Below are positions 1 through 14,039 of a stretch of 64,000 nt of DNA, one piece after another. Position 1 is the first letter of the stretch. Every line of letters begins with the position of its first letter. The DNA comes from Sphaeramia orbicularis (lineage: Eukaryota; Chordata; Actinopteri; Kurtiformes; Apogonidae), in NCBI RefSeq assembly GCF_902148855.1, contig NC_043972.1, positions 35,843,496 through 35,907,495 of the forward strand. Reading direction: 5' to 3'. The position numbers were made by a program, and so were the translations under genes. A model generated the notes under the pieces. It searched no databases. It was given only the letters and a program-made list of their open reading frames with translations, and was not told the origin of the DNA.

Positions 1-1424
1 ATGCACAAAGAGGAAATGGAAACACTTTTTTCAAATAAATTCCGACACTGCCAAACATTTAACTCAGGTGACATTTCTACTTCTTCACCATATTCCCACA
101 AATTCCGATAAAGTGTGAAAATGAAAGAAAAAAAATCTAACCAACAGATCGTGTGGACTGATGAGGCCAGATCATTCCTGTCTCATCCGTGAGAAAGACA
201 TCAAAGCCATTTTAGACAGAAAAGGAACTACCTGCTTTGCTTCTTCTACTGTTTATTGGAGCCACATGTAACATAGCCTACAGTGTCACCTGCCTGGCAA
301 CACAATACAGCCCAGACCATTTGTTCTAAACTAGTTTAGAGGAATGCACATAATTAGCATTTTTGTGACTTTTTCAAAGATCACCTTAATTAAATTTCAC
401 ATTTAATCGAAACACAGCTTTTGGTTGAAAGGGTAAGATTTAAAATAAACCATGATCTTCTAATCCAAACAACTGAAGTAGTTCTGGTGCGTAACCCTAA
501 CAACCTGCCTGCTAAAAACTTTTTAAAATTCAACATTGCAGTTTGGGTGGTAGTCATGTGTCATATCCAAATACCCAACACTCCCTGATGTAGTGTGGAA
601 TTGCATCATACACATAATACATTTTTTGGGGGGAAGAAGAGAAAAGTCTAAACATGGCAGATGCCCTGGAGGTAATCACTTACCTCATTCTGAGATACAA
701 AACCTGTCTCAGGCTTTAGTAAACATAATTATGAATAATATATTCAGTTCCTGCAATCTGATCCTCCTTAATCTTACACACTGCACCTTTAAACTAACAA
801 TTAAACTTGATAGTGAGAGTCAATGCAGTATCATAATCTGGTGAAGCTTAAGTATATTGATATTTTCTTACCCTACACACGCTCCAACCATTTTACAGAT
901 CACACAAAGAGGTTTCAGAGATCACCGTCTAGAATTTAAAGGCGTGTCTTTGTGCATGTTTCTGAGTACATACCCTGGCGAGGGTCAAATCTCCAAGCAG
1001 GGATGTGATCATTTTCCTTCAGGGCCGCTGTCCACCGGTAGAGGGATGGAGACTGTGATTGGCTCATTCACCTGCAGCTCTGCTCCATCGCTGGCCCAAT
1101 AGTGAACAGATATGGCGGCTACTGGAGTCAACTCAAACCTCTTCTCAGTCCCTGTGTGAGAAGCAGGAGCGGGTTAGAGAGGAAACTGCAGTAAAGGGAG
1201 TAAGGTGCGGTGAATGGGAGGGGGGCAGGACAGCGAGAGGGAGTAACATAAACAGCATAGATAAAGGAGAGTGTCGGGGGAAAGGACAGACAGGAAAGGA
1301 AAACAAGGGAAAGGCAGGAAAAGAAGAATGGGGCGGAGAGTGAAAAACTGGGAGACTAAAAGTGGGAAAGTGTCACAAAGCACAAGTCCTGCCTGGAGGG
1401 GGAAGGTACTCTCTCTGTGTGTGT

Positions 1425-1467
<43 letters not shown>

Positions 1468-1780
1468 GTGTGTGTGCGTTGTGTGCGTGTGTGTGTAGGG
1501 GGTCTTTTGAAGGGAATTCAAGCTGAAGGAGAAAGAAGGGCTACAAAAAATCATACACATTAAGACATGGATGTAGAACACAGAGGACACACTGGGGTTA
1601 TTGTGTTTCAGGAGGTCAGATAAAGAGGCCTCTCCGGGGTAGTGTCTCTCTGATGTACCTCTTCAGTCCCCACCCCCCTCAGCAGCCCCTGTCATCTCCA
1701 CCCATCTCCTCCTGAGCTTATTTCTACAGTTTGTTTTGTTTTTTTTAAATTACCTCCTCATCTTCCAGGTCAAGTCTCAC
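1..1780. other. Intron 4 of fam171a1, no exon recognised
   Basis: No further FAM171A1 exon could be recognised here. The stretch contains a purine-rich tract (about 1160-1350) followed by a long GT repeat. The remainder is AT-rich sequence without recognisable structure. Confidence 0.4.
1416..1497 (+). repeat. (GT)n microsatellite with interruptions
   Basis: About 80 bases of GT dinucleotides, interrupted by GC and GGTG variants near the right end. A G/A-rich tract lies just upstream. It is intronic in fam171a1. Confidence 0.95.
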
Positions 1781-4700
1781 CTGTGCCGTTGCCCCTGAGA
1801 CCCTGCAGGTAGGGAAAGTGCTGGATGTGTGAGGCGGAGCTGGCCACGGTGAGCAGAGCGGTCAAGTTGGCGTATGAGTTGTTGGGAGGAAGACTCAGGG
1901 CTCTGCGTTGGAAATGAACACTCGGATGGCCCCTGAAACCTAGGAGAGCGACACACATGGAAATAATGTGTTAAGTGCATTTTTGGCATTTAGGTAGTTT
2001 CTCATCACAGACTGAGGGTCAAATTGTTTTGTAGGATCTCTTCAGGTTTCACTTTTTTTGTTTTCACACAAAATGAGTGCAATTTTAGGCCTATTTTACA
2101 CCCATAATAGTGTAAAGAAGTAAGAGGAATATGATGAAACACTTGTCTGACTATGATGATGGTCCCAGTGTGAAAACAGAACAGTACTGGGCAATGGCAG
2201 ACATTTCCTTGTGTCTTTTTACAGAAGCTTCACATTTTTCTGACTTCAGGTGTGACTAATGTAGTAGTCTATACTACAAGTTGCTAATTTTCACCCATTC
2301 TTGAGTCCGATCTTGTTGAATTTTAAAGCAACTTCAAGAAACAATTATAATTTACAACTTCTATAAGTTCCTTTTTTTATGTGGGGATGCCATATTAGTC
2401 CACACACCAGGTGACATGCAGGCATGTAGATTTAAATCTGTGGTTGATTTAGCAAGACAGAGACTACCTGAGCATTTGCTCCTACTAGCTTGGTTTGATG
2501 TCCCACACACATTCATATTATCACAGCAGTGATCCTGGACTGACCAATCTGTGATCTGCATGATTTAACATCATGTGTCAATCATCATGTGCAATTATAT
2601 TGCAAATGTGTACATAATATGCATATATGTACAGAAAAAGTAATTTCAATTGCAGATACTTTTCTATATTTCCTGTTTTTACTCTTAACTACGAAAATAT
2701 TCTGCCTGTCTTCTGCACTTTGTTTTCTGCATTTTTGCTGCTGTAAACAATGCAATTTCCCCACGGTGGGATCATTAATGTCATATCTTATCTTATGGTT
2801 GCTTGAATCCTCAGCGTAGCCGATACTAGTATCTGGTAGTACCTGGTGGTCCCAGGTCTCATGCAGTGGAAACACTGTAAAAGCTGTGCCAAGTCAAGGT
2901 GAGCTGATGTCATCAGCTGAAAGACAGCATTAGGTCTATTGTTTTGTTACATCATAAACAATACAAATTATTGTCATTAAAAACTGAGGCTAAGACAACA
3001 TAACTTTATAGTAAGACCTGTCCAAATTATTCTTAAAGCTTCAGTGTAATTATGTGCTGTTTTTTAGCATCACTGTTTAAATATTCTATAATAACTTTTC
3101 AGTATATTCTAACTGAAGTGGTCTGAGAGGAAACCTCAAAAAAAAAACAAAAAAACATGTGACCCATAGCTGTTATAACCAGTTACTCTCAAATTAGCTT
3201 CCCAGTGATGTTTCGGCTTCAGTTTTTCACATGGACCAGAATTATCCATGTTTACATCCAGTCTAGGCTTAAGAGAAGAAGAGGGAGCTGCAGGAGGTGG
3301 TTGTGTATTTTCAGTTCTGGTGTTTTTCCTATCTACTGTTACTTTCAGACATTACAATTTTTAGATTTTACATAATTTAAGGTGTTTTCTTTTTAGGAAT
3401 GAAATGCTTTTTTTGTAAGTTATAAATACCATCAAGTCAAAATAATACATAAACTATGAATTTATAACTATTTGTTGCTGGGTTGGACTGGGTTTCATGC
3501 TGAGACTGAAATACAAAAAAATGAGACTAACCCACTGTTTGTCATCAAAGAGAATGTGACCATTCCATCTCAGAGTGTATAATGATTGTTTTTTTTTCCC
3601 AAACTACATTTAAAAGCATGTTTGACAAGGCAATTTTCTCCCTCTTATGTACACTTAATGTTTTTTTTTTTTTTTTTTTTTTATAAATTCTCCATCAAAT
3701 TAGGCTTAATGGAGTTACCTTTGGATCGATAAACACAGCGCTGGACTTTTTCCCTCTGTCAGTGTGATGGTTCTTTCTGATACTGCACGGGGCAATTAAT
3801 AGTTTCCTTTTCATTTCTCCTCATCGCTGCCTGCCATCCCGTCTCTAGTGCCATTAACAAATTCTGGGTAAAGCGCCATAAACAGCGTACAGTAAAGCCT
3901 GCATGTATCTGGAATCAGCAAGGTGATGTCACTGTGGGCCGAGTGTGCTGAGTGCACATTCCTGAGCAGTGACACACAGATCCAGCTGTATACAAGTGTT
4001 CACTGTGTTTGTGTTTTAGTTTCACTCTCCTCCAATCTAACACATTATTTGGTGTATCTTCTGAATATAATACTTCTGCCTCGGGCATGTTCTCAAGGTG
4101 AAAGTCTTTCATGAATCTAATTTGCTGTCTGACACCTGCTTTTCTGCTAAATGAAAAAAGATTCCTTGTCCACTTTCTCTCACCTCATCTGTTCCTCCTT
4201 CTGTTGGACACTTTTCTGCCCATCCCCCTTTCTCCCCTCTCTCCTCTTCAGCCGCTCCACCCACAACCCCTTTTTTTCCCAGCACAAACTCTATCATCCT
4301 CTTCCTCCTCCTCTTTCTCCCTGTTTTATTCTCCTTCCACATGCCACACGCCAAGGTTTATCGCTCCCTCGGGTGCCCAAGTTCACAACATCACATCAAA
4401 TACACTGTGAGGCAGTGAGGCACGTGCTGTGGCCAGTGTGTATTCAGAGTCAGGACATCTAAAATGTTAATAGTGTCTGTATGAGTGCATCTGTGCAGGT
4501 TTTTTTCAGTCAGACAACACAGCTGACATGTTAAATTAGTCCCCAGTCAGTCTGAGATGCACAAAAGACCCAGCAGACAAAGAGAATAAATGGATTGTAC
4601 TGTAATGAGAAAGCCTTATCTAATGTAATTACACACACTTTAATAGATACACTGAGTAACAATGACGAGCTTAAAGTTTATATTTGTGTGCACATGGCAG

Positions 4701-6853
4701 GGTGGCTTTATTTTAATCAAACACACATCTCTGTGTTCATCAGTGTAAGGTGTAATTAATGAAAATAGGTGAAAATTATGGATGCACTTATAACCAATAC
4801 TGATAATGACAATTTCATATAGAATGGCCACAGCAAATGCTCATGTTATTTGATGTTTCTTGTTACTTATTCCCCTTCTGTGCAAAGGAACTCTTCCATA
4901 TATATATAGACACACTTTAGGGACAAAATTTTGGACACATCACATGTACAACTAATAGGACTTCCCACAGCCATGGATTTGAAATATTAACATGATAAAA
5001 ATGTTCATGTTGGTTGTTGTCAATAATTATCATAATAAAGATCAAATCAACATTTCTTTTAAGCTTAAAGTTGATTTTCTTCTTGAGTCAAAATGATCAC
5101 GACTGGGTTTCAGTAATTATTTGTCAGAACTTTGCAATTTCATGAATTTAGGAAATACATGTCAAACAGTTATAATGATAAAAAACTTCGGAAAAAATGA
5201 GTAAAAAAACTTTATGTACACTGGATGACAATGCAATAAAAGCATATACTGCAATATAAAATGATGACATTTATCATTATTACTTTGTAGCACAGTCCCC
5301 TGTTAGCAATGAACCACCTGAATTAAATGTGTCCAAATACTTTTGTGCATATAGTTTCTATAAAAACAAGTCAACTATTTTAACATCTTTCAGCTTCTCA
5401 TCACACTTTGAATGAACAGAAATTCAACCATGAAGCATGGTGAAAGGATATCTCACGCCCATAGTGATAACAGCCAGTACCAGCAAATAACATACCAAAG
5501 CATGACCGCTGAAAATGCATTAAAATCTCTAAAATACACTCTGGGGTGCAATATTTACTTAAACACACCATAAACACTGTAGTTTAGCTTAATTTAATTT
5601 ATCAGCTCTACATAGCTTTACATGTTTTTCTACTTATCAGTCAAAGTCTTCCTGAAATAAGCAGCACCTAACCAAACAGAGGTAAAGTGAATCCTACGAA
5701 ACTCCATTTAAAAGATACAGATATAACTAAAAGATCTTTTATTAAATAAGCATCATAATATTTGAGGAAAGATCAATAGTTTCAGATTAATGTCTCAATT
5801 TAGCTCTATAAAAATTTCCATTTCAACATAATTTTCCACTTATTGAGATTTTTACTATTTTAATGATGCCATGTTCCTGTGTCCTGTTCATCTTGAGTCT
5901 CTGTTGATGCCTGTTGTCAGTAATTTCTTCGTACATTACAAGAGTTAGGTTATTTACAAGTCTGTCTCGTTCAGCGTTTAAAAAACAGAAAACAAAAATG
6001 CAGTGTATATTTGTGTTTTCTGGTGTTGCAATAAATAGCTCTACTTCTTTGTTTGGTGCATGGATGGTATTACATTAAATAAACTATTAGCAATACCTCA
6101 GTTTATGCTATACTATTGCCGTAAAATGAACAGAAAAGGACAAATCAAGGCTTCATTAAACCATTAGTCGTCATTCTGATTGCTTTATGTCAAATAAAAC
6201 ATAAAATTTTGACTTTAAGTAACAACAGCCTTTTTAGACACATATTTTGAGCATATTTACCTTGGAAGTCTGACACAATCTCGACCACATCGTCATACAC
6301 CATCAGAGTGGCAGCTCTTTCTGGTAACAGGTCCAGGCTGATGGAGGAAAACACTGCAACACAAACAAGACCACACAGCGTACACAGTCGAAATGAACAA
6401 TCAGATAAGATGCAAACTATAATCTACCTGACCACTTTACTGATCATTATCAGAAATAACAGGGCATCAAACAAACTTTATACATTTTTAATAGTCCTGT
6501 TTTCATCCTGGACAGAAGTCTGACCCAGCAAACTACACATCTATTCCTTTTCCTTCCTTCCTTCCTTTCACTCCTCTATTGTTCAGAGCTCGTAAGCGTG
6601 TTAATCCAATTGGCCGCCGTTGTGTTGGCTCATAATGACCTCCCTCCTCCCCCAAAAACCACGTCCCCACTCACACACATACAAACACTGTACTGCAGCC
6701 TCTTGGGAGGTAGACTGTTTTGTATGCGAGTGTGTGTTAGTGAAAGGGAAGCTTAAGCAGCCCCTCGCTGAGTTTTGGCATCTATTGTAATAAATAAGTA
6801 ATGGAGCACTCCACTCATCATTAGCTCACACACCTGGCACAAACTCACACTTA

Positions 6854-6899
<46 letters not shown>

Positions 6900-9800
6900 C
6901 TGGCAGCAGACATGAAAATCAAAAAAGCGAAAGCATGAATTATGGGCCAACACTCCCTGTCTAAATGTGGCTATTTCATAATATGCTTGTCCTAAACTGT
7001 CTCTCTCAACAGACACAGCACACACACACACACACACACACACAGTACACATTCTTACCAGGTAATCTAGAAGGAGTCCACGGTACAGAGTTGGGTACAT
7101 ATCCCTGTTTGGTTGCAGTGACGACCAGCGTTGTCCCAAGGCGGTACGGGAAGTGCAGGTAGGTGTTTCCATCAGTGGATGAGGTTTCTGTGGTTACCAA
7201 AGTGTGATTGGTGAACAGTTGTATGACGGCTCCGCCCAGGGGCTGGTGAGTGCTGGCATCACTCAGGTGAACTTTCAGAGTCACCTCTGTGAACAAACAA
7301 AGTGTAAAATAAGCTGTGTGTACTGCAGCACACTGGGTGTGAAGAGGTTTTCAAAACAACCATGGCAGGGAGTGATATACAGATATAATGATAAAGGCCA
7401 CATAATTACAGCTGTCTAAAATAAAGTGGTGGCCAAACTTGGTTTGGCTTCAGTGCCAGGCCCTTTGACTCCAATCCATGGGGTCGGCATTCCACATCCC
7501 AGCCAGTCACAAAGGGACAGCCTTCTGACCATTTCTTGGATTTCTGCCAAAGGCATTTCCCCTAAAAACAATGGATCATTTCCCTCTTAAAGACAGCTCG
7601 GAGCAGAGAGGAAAAATAGCAGTATATACCAACACCTTTTCTGCAGACGAAGCACACAGACATTTATAGAAACTGCCTGTTGACTGACGCTTTAACAAAC
7701 TGAGACTCAAAACCTTCATTAGCATCCATCAGAAACACAAGGGCTCCAGCAGTTCATTCTCATTTAACTTTTTTCTATTCCCTCCATTAATAGCACTTAT
7801 TCCCTTGTAAACTTAGAAAACTGCAAAAATGGCATTTCACAATTTCAGTCAAAGGTAGCATTCTCTGTTTGCTTCGAAGTTTCATTTTAATGTGCAAAAA
7901 CATTTAGCTTGTAATTAATCAGACACAAATGAACAAGTAGAGAATAACTTTCTAGTTATGATGCATAAGGCCAGAAATCAAAATTCCAAAGGCGTATGCA
8001 ATGCAATTAAATTTGTGTGAAATCTGATTTAATATGATTCATGTTTTCATGAGGATTATTCATTTTATACAACATAAACTTTTAATTTAGATGATCGAGT
8101 CTATCTGCTGATTCCATGGATATGACACCATTCACTGACCTGCAGGCCCAGAAATGCAATATATCCACAATCTGACACGTCCTTGCTCAGTGGTGGAGCA
8201 CACTATATACTGAAAGGCAGAAAAGTAACAGTACACCTGACAGAGGGCAGTCATTTTTAGTGTCTTTTTTCTGATCCAACCATTTTCTGTATGCGTCTTC
8301 CTCCAGCATGTACAGCATTAATTGTACTGTTCATCTCAAGCTAAATTTCTAACTGCAGGAGAGTAGTTTGTTACTTCCTGCTCCCTTATGTGGCATTTAC
8401 TTTAGTCTATCATTATGTGTCAGATTGCAGTGACTTGTTGGGTTGTAGGTTGTTTCCAGCCCCTCTATATATTTATATGGACATTTTTCTAAAGCCAATT
8501 GCAAATTGCTTGAGCTACATATCCAATTTATGATCAATTGCAATTCATTGACAGACTTAGCCATAGCACATCTTTCAAGAATCCCAAGAAGGGGAGTCAC
8601 AGTTATTCCATACTTGCATTGTTGTGATTATACATGAAAATCATCTATATTCATCTGCATAGAAACAGCTATTTAAAATAACAGGGGCAGCACAGTGGCA
8701 TAGTGGTTCAGACTTCCACCCCACACAAGGATTTCTGTGTTGAGTTTGCCTGTTCTCCCTATGCAGTCAGGTTTCCTCCATGTTCTCTGGTTATCCCTGC
8801 CAGTAAAAACAGGTACATATATAGGTAAATTCTCCTGTTGGTGCCCCTGACCATAGTTTTGATGAAGACCTGGAGTTGGTCCCCGAACACCTTCAATGGC
8901 AGCTCACTGCTCCTAATGTGTACTACAGAGGTCGCGTTAACCGAAAATATTCCGTTGTTGATGATTTTTTTTTTTTAAATGATGGAAAATTCTGAAGGCC
9001 GTCCATCATTTTGACAGATTAAAATACTGAGGGTAATCTACCAAAGAAAGTTTTCACACAACACTGTGAACAGAACCTGCTAGCAGAATCGCTGGTCTGT
9101 CTGTCTCTTAGCAAATCATCAAACAGTCCATAACAGCATCCTACTTGTATAGAACCAACAGCACCACTGTTCACAACTAGGCTGAATACAACAACGGTAC
9201 TTCAGTCAAATGACTCACCGTTAGTTCACCTGTAGTAGACCCCCTGTCCAGCTGATGGCGAGTGTGCATATTAATCAGTCATTGTCAAGTCTTGTGTTGT
9301 TGTTTAGCTGACTTTAGCCAAAAGTAGATGCTACTTTGCTAGCGCAAAATGTGAAGGCAGCTGAATCTCCTTAGTTATTTTAAAAAGCCTAGTAAATGGG
9401 ATGGCATTGATAAACGCGGTGAAAAAAGAGGGACTGATGTGGTGGAGGATGAAGAACAAGCAAGTTATACGCCAGTTCTTATGGCATTTGGTGTGCTTTA
9501 TGTACGCATTTTCTACCTTTCATGTGTTATTTGATGGCATGTCAATTTGTGCCCAGATCTCTGGTTCACATAACCTGAACCCTAACCCTCAGTGCATGGT
9601 ATTTGACACTGCGTGAACATACACAAGGAAAGCTTATAATGTCTACAGATAACACACCAATTAAAAGTGGCATATATAATTATGTGAGTCATGATATCGC
9701 ATTGGTTTATCAGCCAGCAGCAACTACAGTTGCTGCATCACTGAGATGTTTTTGAACATTAAATACTACTAAACATATCTCATTATCATTAAAAAATAAA

Positions 9801-12800
9801 AATTTGAAATGACAGATAATATGTTATGACAGATTTTTTACGACCCTGTCCATCAAAATGATGGACAATAAAAATGTCTAGCTCAACCTCTGAGTGTACT
9901 ATGTGCTAATGCTAATGCTAGGTACTGTTGTGTATTAGGATGGGTAAAATGCAGAGACCGCATTTCCCTACAGGGATAATAAAACAAGTTAACCTTTAAC
10001 CTTTCAAAAATGACAAGGTTCATTCTTATTTCCATATTGTTTTCCACTGGTTGACTGCCACCCTCTCACTGACATCATCTGGTTGTTATTCTGCTTTGAA
10101 TTAGTATAAGTATTTAGTATAATTAAACTATTATTAGATTTACATAGTGGTGACATAAAGAAAAACAGAGTAAACAACACTTCTTGTTTTTGTCTCATCT
10201 TAACGCTAGAGGCCTCATGAATCAGCTGACTACGTAACTCTAAATCTGTATTTTAATAACATACAAATATCTGTTTAGTTGTTCACAGGCACAATCCATA
10301 AAAAAGAAACAAAAGCATATTTCAGCTTCATATCCCAAAGAAATGATAAAACACACTCTTTAATTATATCTAGGCACCAGAGACCCACAGTGATTGTATC
10401 TGAACACATGACAAGGTGTTTGATCACTGACTGGTGAATGACCCCTGGTGATCTTCCAATTAAGGCTAAAAGCATTTCCCCGTGCCTGTTACACCCCCAA
10501 ACAACTACAATTCTTTGTAACTCTTTCTTGTCACCCCACCCTCCATGACAGACACACACACACCCACAGCTAACATATACTATGCATGACCATGGCAAGA
10601 CAAATTCCCCTCCCCCACTTCAGGATCCTGCGGTCAGTGAAGGAACCACTGGTGAGAATTCAGTGCGAGTCCAGCCTCCACCTAACTGTGCACAAAATGA
10701 TACCTTTGAATGGGTGGAAGTTAATCTGGTGCTTTGTTTGCGGCGAGGTTTGGCAGCTCAACGTGTCAATCTGAAACCAAACGGCTCATTACCCAGAGAG
10801 GCCTGGTGCGAGGATCCTGACTCTGAGGCCTCTTTCTGACCCCTTACTCCACCCCTCCCTTTATTACATTGGTTCTGTCACAGCAGAGGATTGGGAAACA
10901 AAAAGCAGGCGGGATTTTACCCTTGACTGAAAATTCCCCTCTGCTTTAAGATGTGTACTGGAGAGATCGTGACCTCACTTCCTGTCCCACTCCCACTGAT
11001 CTGCTGTTAGGGGTACCAGCTGTGCTCACTTTAAAAGAACTCCCCAGGGAGAGCTCAGACTGACATACACGTACACACAAATGCAACACACCCCTCCCAA
11101 TCCTCATCCAATAAATCAGCAGTAGAGTGACATCATTGTTAAACAAGCTAGGAGTCTCCTGTATGAGCAGACACACAGGAGGGAAACTGCTTCTCACTGC
11201 TCTGACTCCTTATCTGTGTCTATTTGAGTACCATATGGAAGATAAAGGCATCAAAGAGGGTTTAGCCGAACCAACACTGCGATCACAAACCAATTATGCC
11301 GGTGCAACAGCAGCTAAAGCAGCAGGGTGATTGAGTGTGTGCTTGTGTGTGAGTCGAAAGAGACAGAAGCAAAGGGGAGAGCAGTGAATGTGTGCATCTT
11401 TCTGGCCACTACTGTGCAGGTCAATGTGTGGACTAATCAGATGTTACAAAGTTGCATAGCATTTCTGCACCATAAAAGTGAGGTGTGATAAACTGGAAAT
11501 GCATGGTATGGCTGGCCTCCACTGGGCGTGTGAGGGGTTTGGTGTCCGTCCAAAAAGAGGAGGGCGAAGCAATGCAGCCCGCACACGAGGCTGAGCACAG
11601 CTACAGGGGTATTATTGTAGCACCGTTACTTGCAAATGTGTTCGGAGCATTGCGTAGCTGTGTCTTAATCTGAGTGTATAGCCATATTTCCAAATGTGTA
11701 AAACGGCTGGTAAATGGCTGGAGGATTTATGAGTGTGTGCAGGAATATGCAAACATGCTTTCAGATTTATATATGCATAAAACAGTCTAAATGCCTGATT
11801 GAGCTGTTCTCTTCACTGAATACAATCTGTGCCAGTGGTTCTAAAAACTTTAACTCAATACACATGTCCCCAAATTTACAAATATGCATCTTTAAATGCT
11901 ATAATGTCACAAGTGTCTCTTTTTTTATGTCTTTTTGCATCTTTTACCTAATTTTTATCTTATTACTTTTACATTTTTATGTCTTGTTGCATCTTTTACT
12001 TCATATCATTTTCACCTTATTGCACCTTTTTATTTTGTCTTTTTACTTACCTCTCCTGTGCATTTCATACCTACCACTACGGTTAATAACCCTTCCAGAC
12101 AAACACTATTCTGCTATTTTAATTCAGAAAATGAAGTCACATAATCATGTTATAGTTCTGTATTTTAATCTGGCAATGTGCAAACCCCATAAAACAGATC
12201 TGGGACTCATTGTGGGTCCCGACCCTACGTCTAGGAAAAGCAGACCTAAGTCATTATATAAAATCACAAAATCTGCAACTTAATGGTCTAGCCTGTGTTT
12301 ATGATATTTCCACTGATCTCAGGCAGTGAAGTGCTATGTAAAAAAACATGCAAAATCAACATTTCTTTTATTGTTGTGATGTTTTTTTATACCACTTCAA
12401 ATAAGAGTAAAACAAATTTGTACTGAGATTTGCATGTGTACTGAGACTTGTAAATGTGTGGCAGATCTGTAATGAATACAAACATGGCATTGATCTGTAA
12501 GTATAAAACCATAAACAACACAATAATACCCACTAAAAAAGAGGGCTTGTACACAACATCCTGCTTAATATCTGTTGCCACAATAGTGGAAACAGTGGCT
12601 TACAGCAGGTTAGTGATATAAATAGAAGTGTTCATCTCATAACTATAATAAAAGAGACAATGGAAGCTTTTACATTTGATGCTGTAAAGAGAAAACCTCT
12701 GCACCTGATTACATTTACCATATCATTTCACGCATAATGATATTTGTGTTATTTTTAGGATACTTTATGTTTTATGGTTGATGTAGTTCTGTCCCTGCAT

Positions 12801-13949
12801 CTGGATGAAAGAGAAAATTTGATTCACTCATACGCTGCGATTAATGATTAGATTTGGCAGTGACAAGCTCCTTCTTTGTTTACTCCACACAGATATTTAA
12901 TCAGGGTTTCCTTAGGTTTTCAGAGGCCTTAGGTGTTGTCTGGGTTCTGGTGTTTGTGCAAGACTAAGTGTTGGGTTTGGAAACATCTCACTTTTCAATA
13001 TAAAAACATATCATTTCACATCATTTTAGGCTATATGGGGAAGCTAGGAATGATGATGATAAACAAACAACATCCAAAAAGCTTAAAAACAAAAGTCCAC
13101 TAGGATCCAAATGCAACCATTAGATCTGTGAAAAGTCATTTAGTTACTGTTGATGCTCTCTACATTGATTTTACATTACTTTGCCTTAGGTGGTGATGCA
13201 TAAAATGGCTTGGATGCTGTGCATATGAGCTTTGCCCCGTTTATGAAACTGCCCATCACATCTTCCCAGAACTCAAGTTCACTTTAAGTTGCTAAGTAAG
13301 AGGTTGTACAATATTAGGAGCACATAAATGCAAAAACTTTCATTGACTCAAGCATTAAAATTCAAATTGTTTAATTAGTGGAAGCATGTTCATTTAATTT
13401 TAATAATCACGTTACTTGTGTTTCAGTATTACTGTGAAGTTAGCTCTTTTTCATTTCAGCATCTTATTTCAAAGGTCAAATCTTAACACTTAATGGTGAT
13501 ACATGAGCGGAGGAGGCAGTAAATGTAGATCAAGACCAATAACAGAGGTTTATGGAGGAGACACAGGTAAAGTCTAAACAAAAAAATTCTAAATGCATTA
13601 GCCAACCTTCACAATGAGTGGTCTACAAATATAATCAGTATTTATTCTATATTGCCTTTAATGTAAATATACAATATCATCATAGTATGTAGACCTGTCT
13701 CTTGCATCGGTTAACCAAATAAACAGCTTTGTTATCTGATCAATACAAAGACAAATCCATTCAGTTGAGGATGCCAGTGTACGAGACATACACCATGTCA
13801 TGTGAGTTTAATTTCAAGCCCTGACAGACTGTTGTTTGTGTAACAGGGCGCAATAACTTGTTCAACCAGAGCGATGACAACACAACATGTGAAGTTTCTC
13901 TCTTAAGAAAAATGTTTAAAAATCTGTTCCTGAGGTATCGTGATTATGC

Positions 13950-14039
<90 letters not shown>

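Noticed and set aside
6753-7172. 139-codon minus frame including CVCVCVC
   Set aside because: It is an accidental frame through CA microsatellites and part of fam171a1 exon 2 in another phase.
11714-12283. 189-codon frame in fam171a1 intron 1
   Set aside because: Composition is dominated by Phe, Leu, Ile and Tyr from T-rich low-complexity DNA. No homology is recognisable and no splice context fits.
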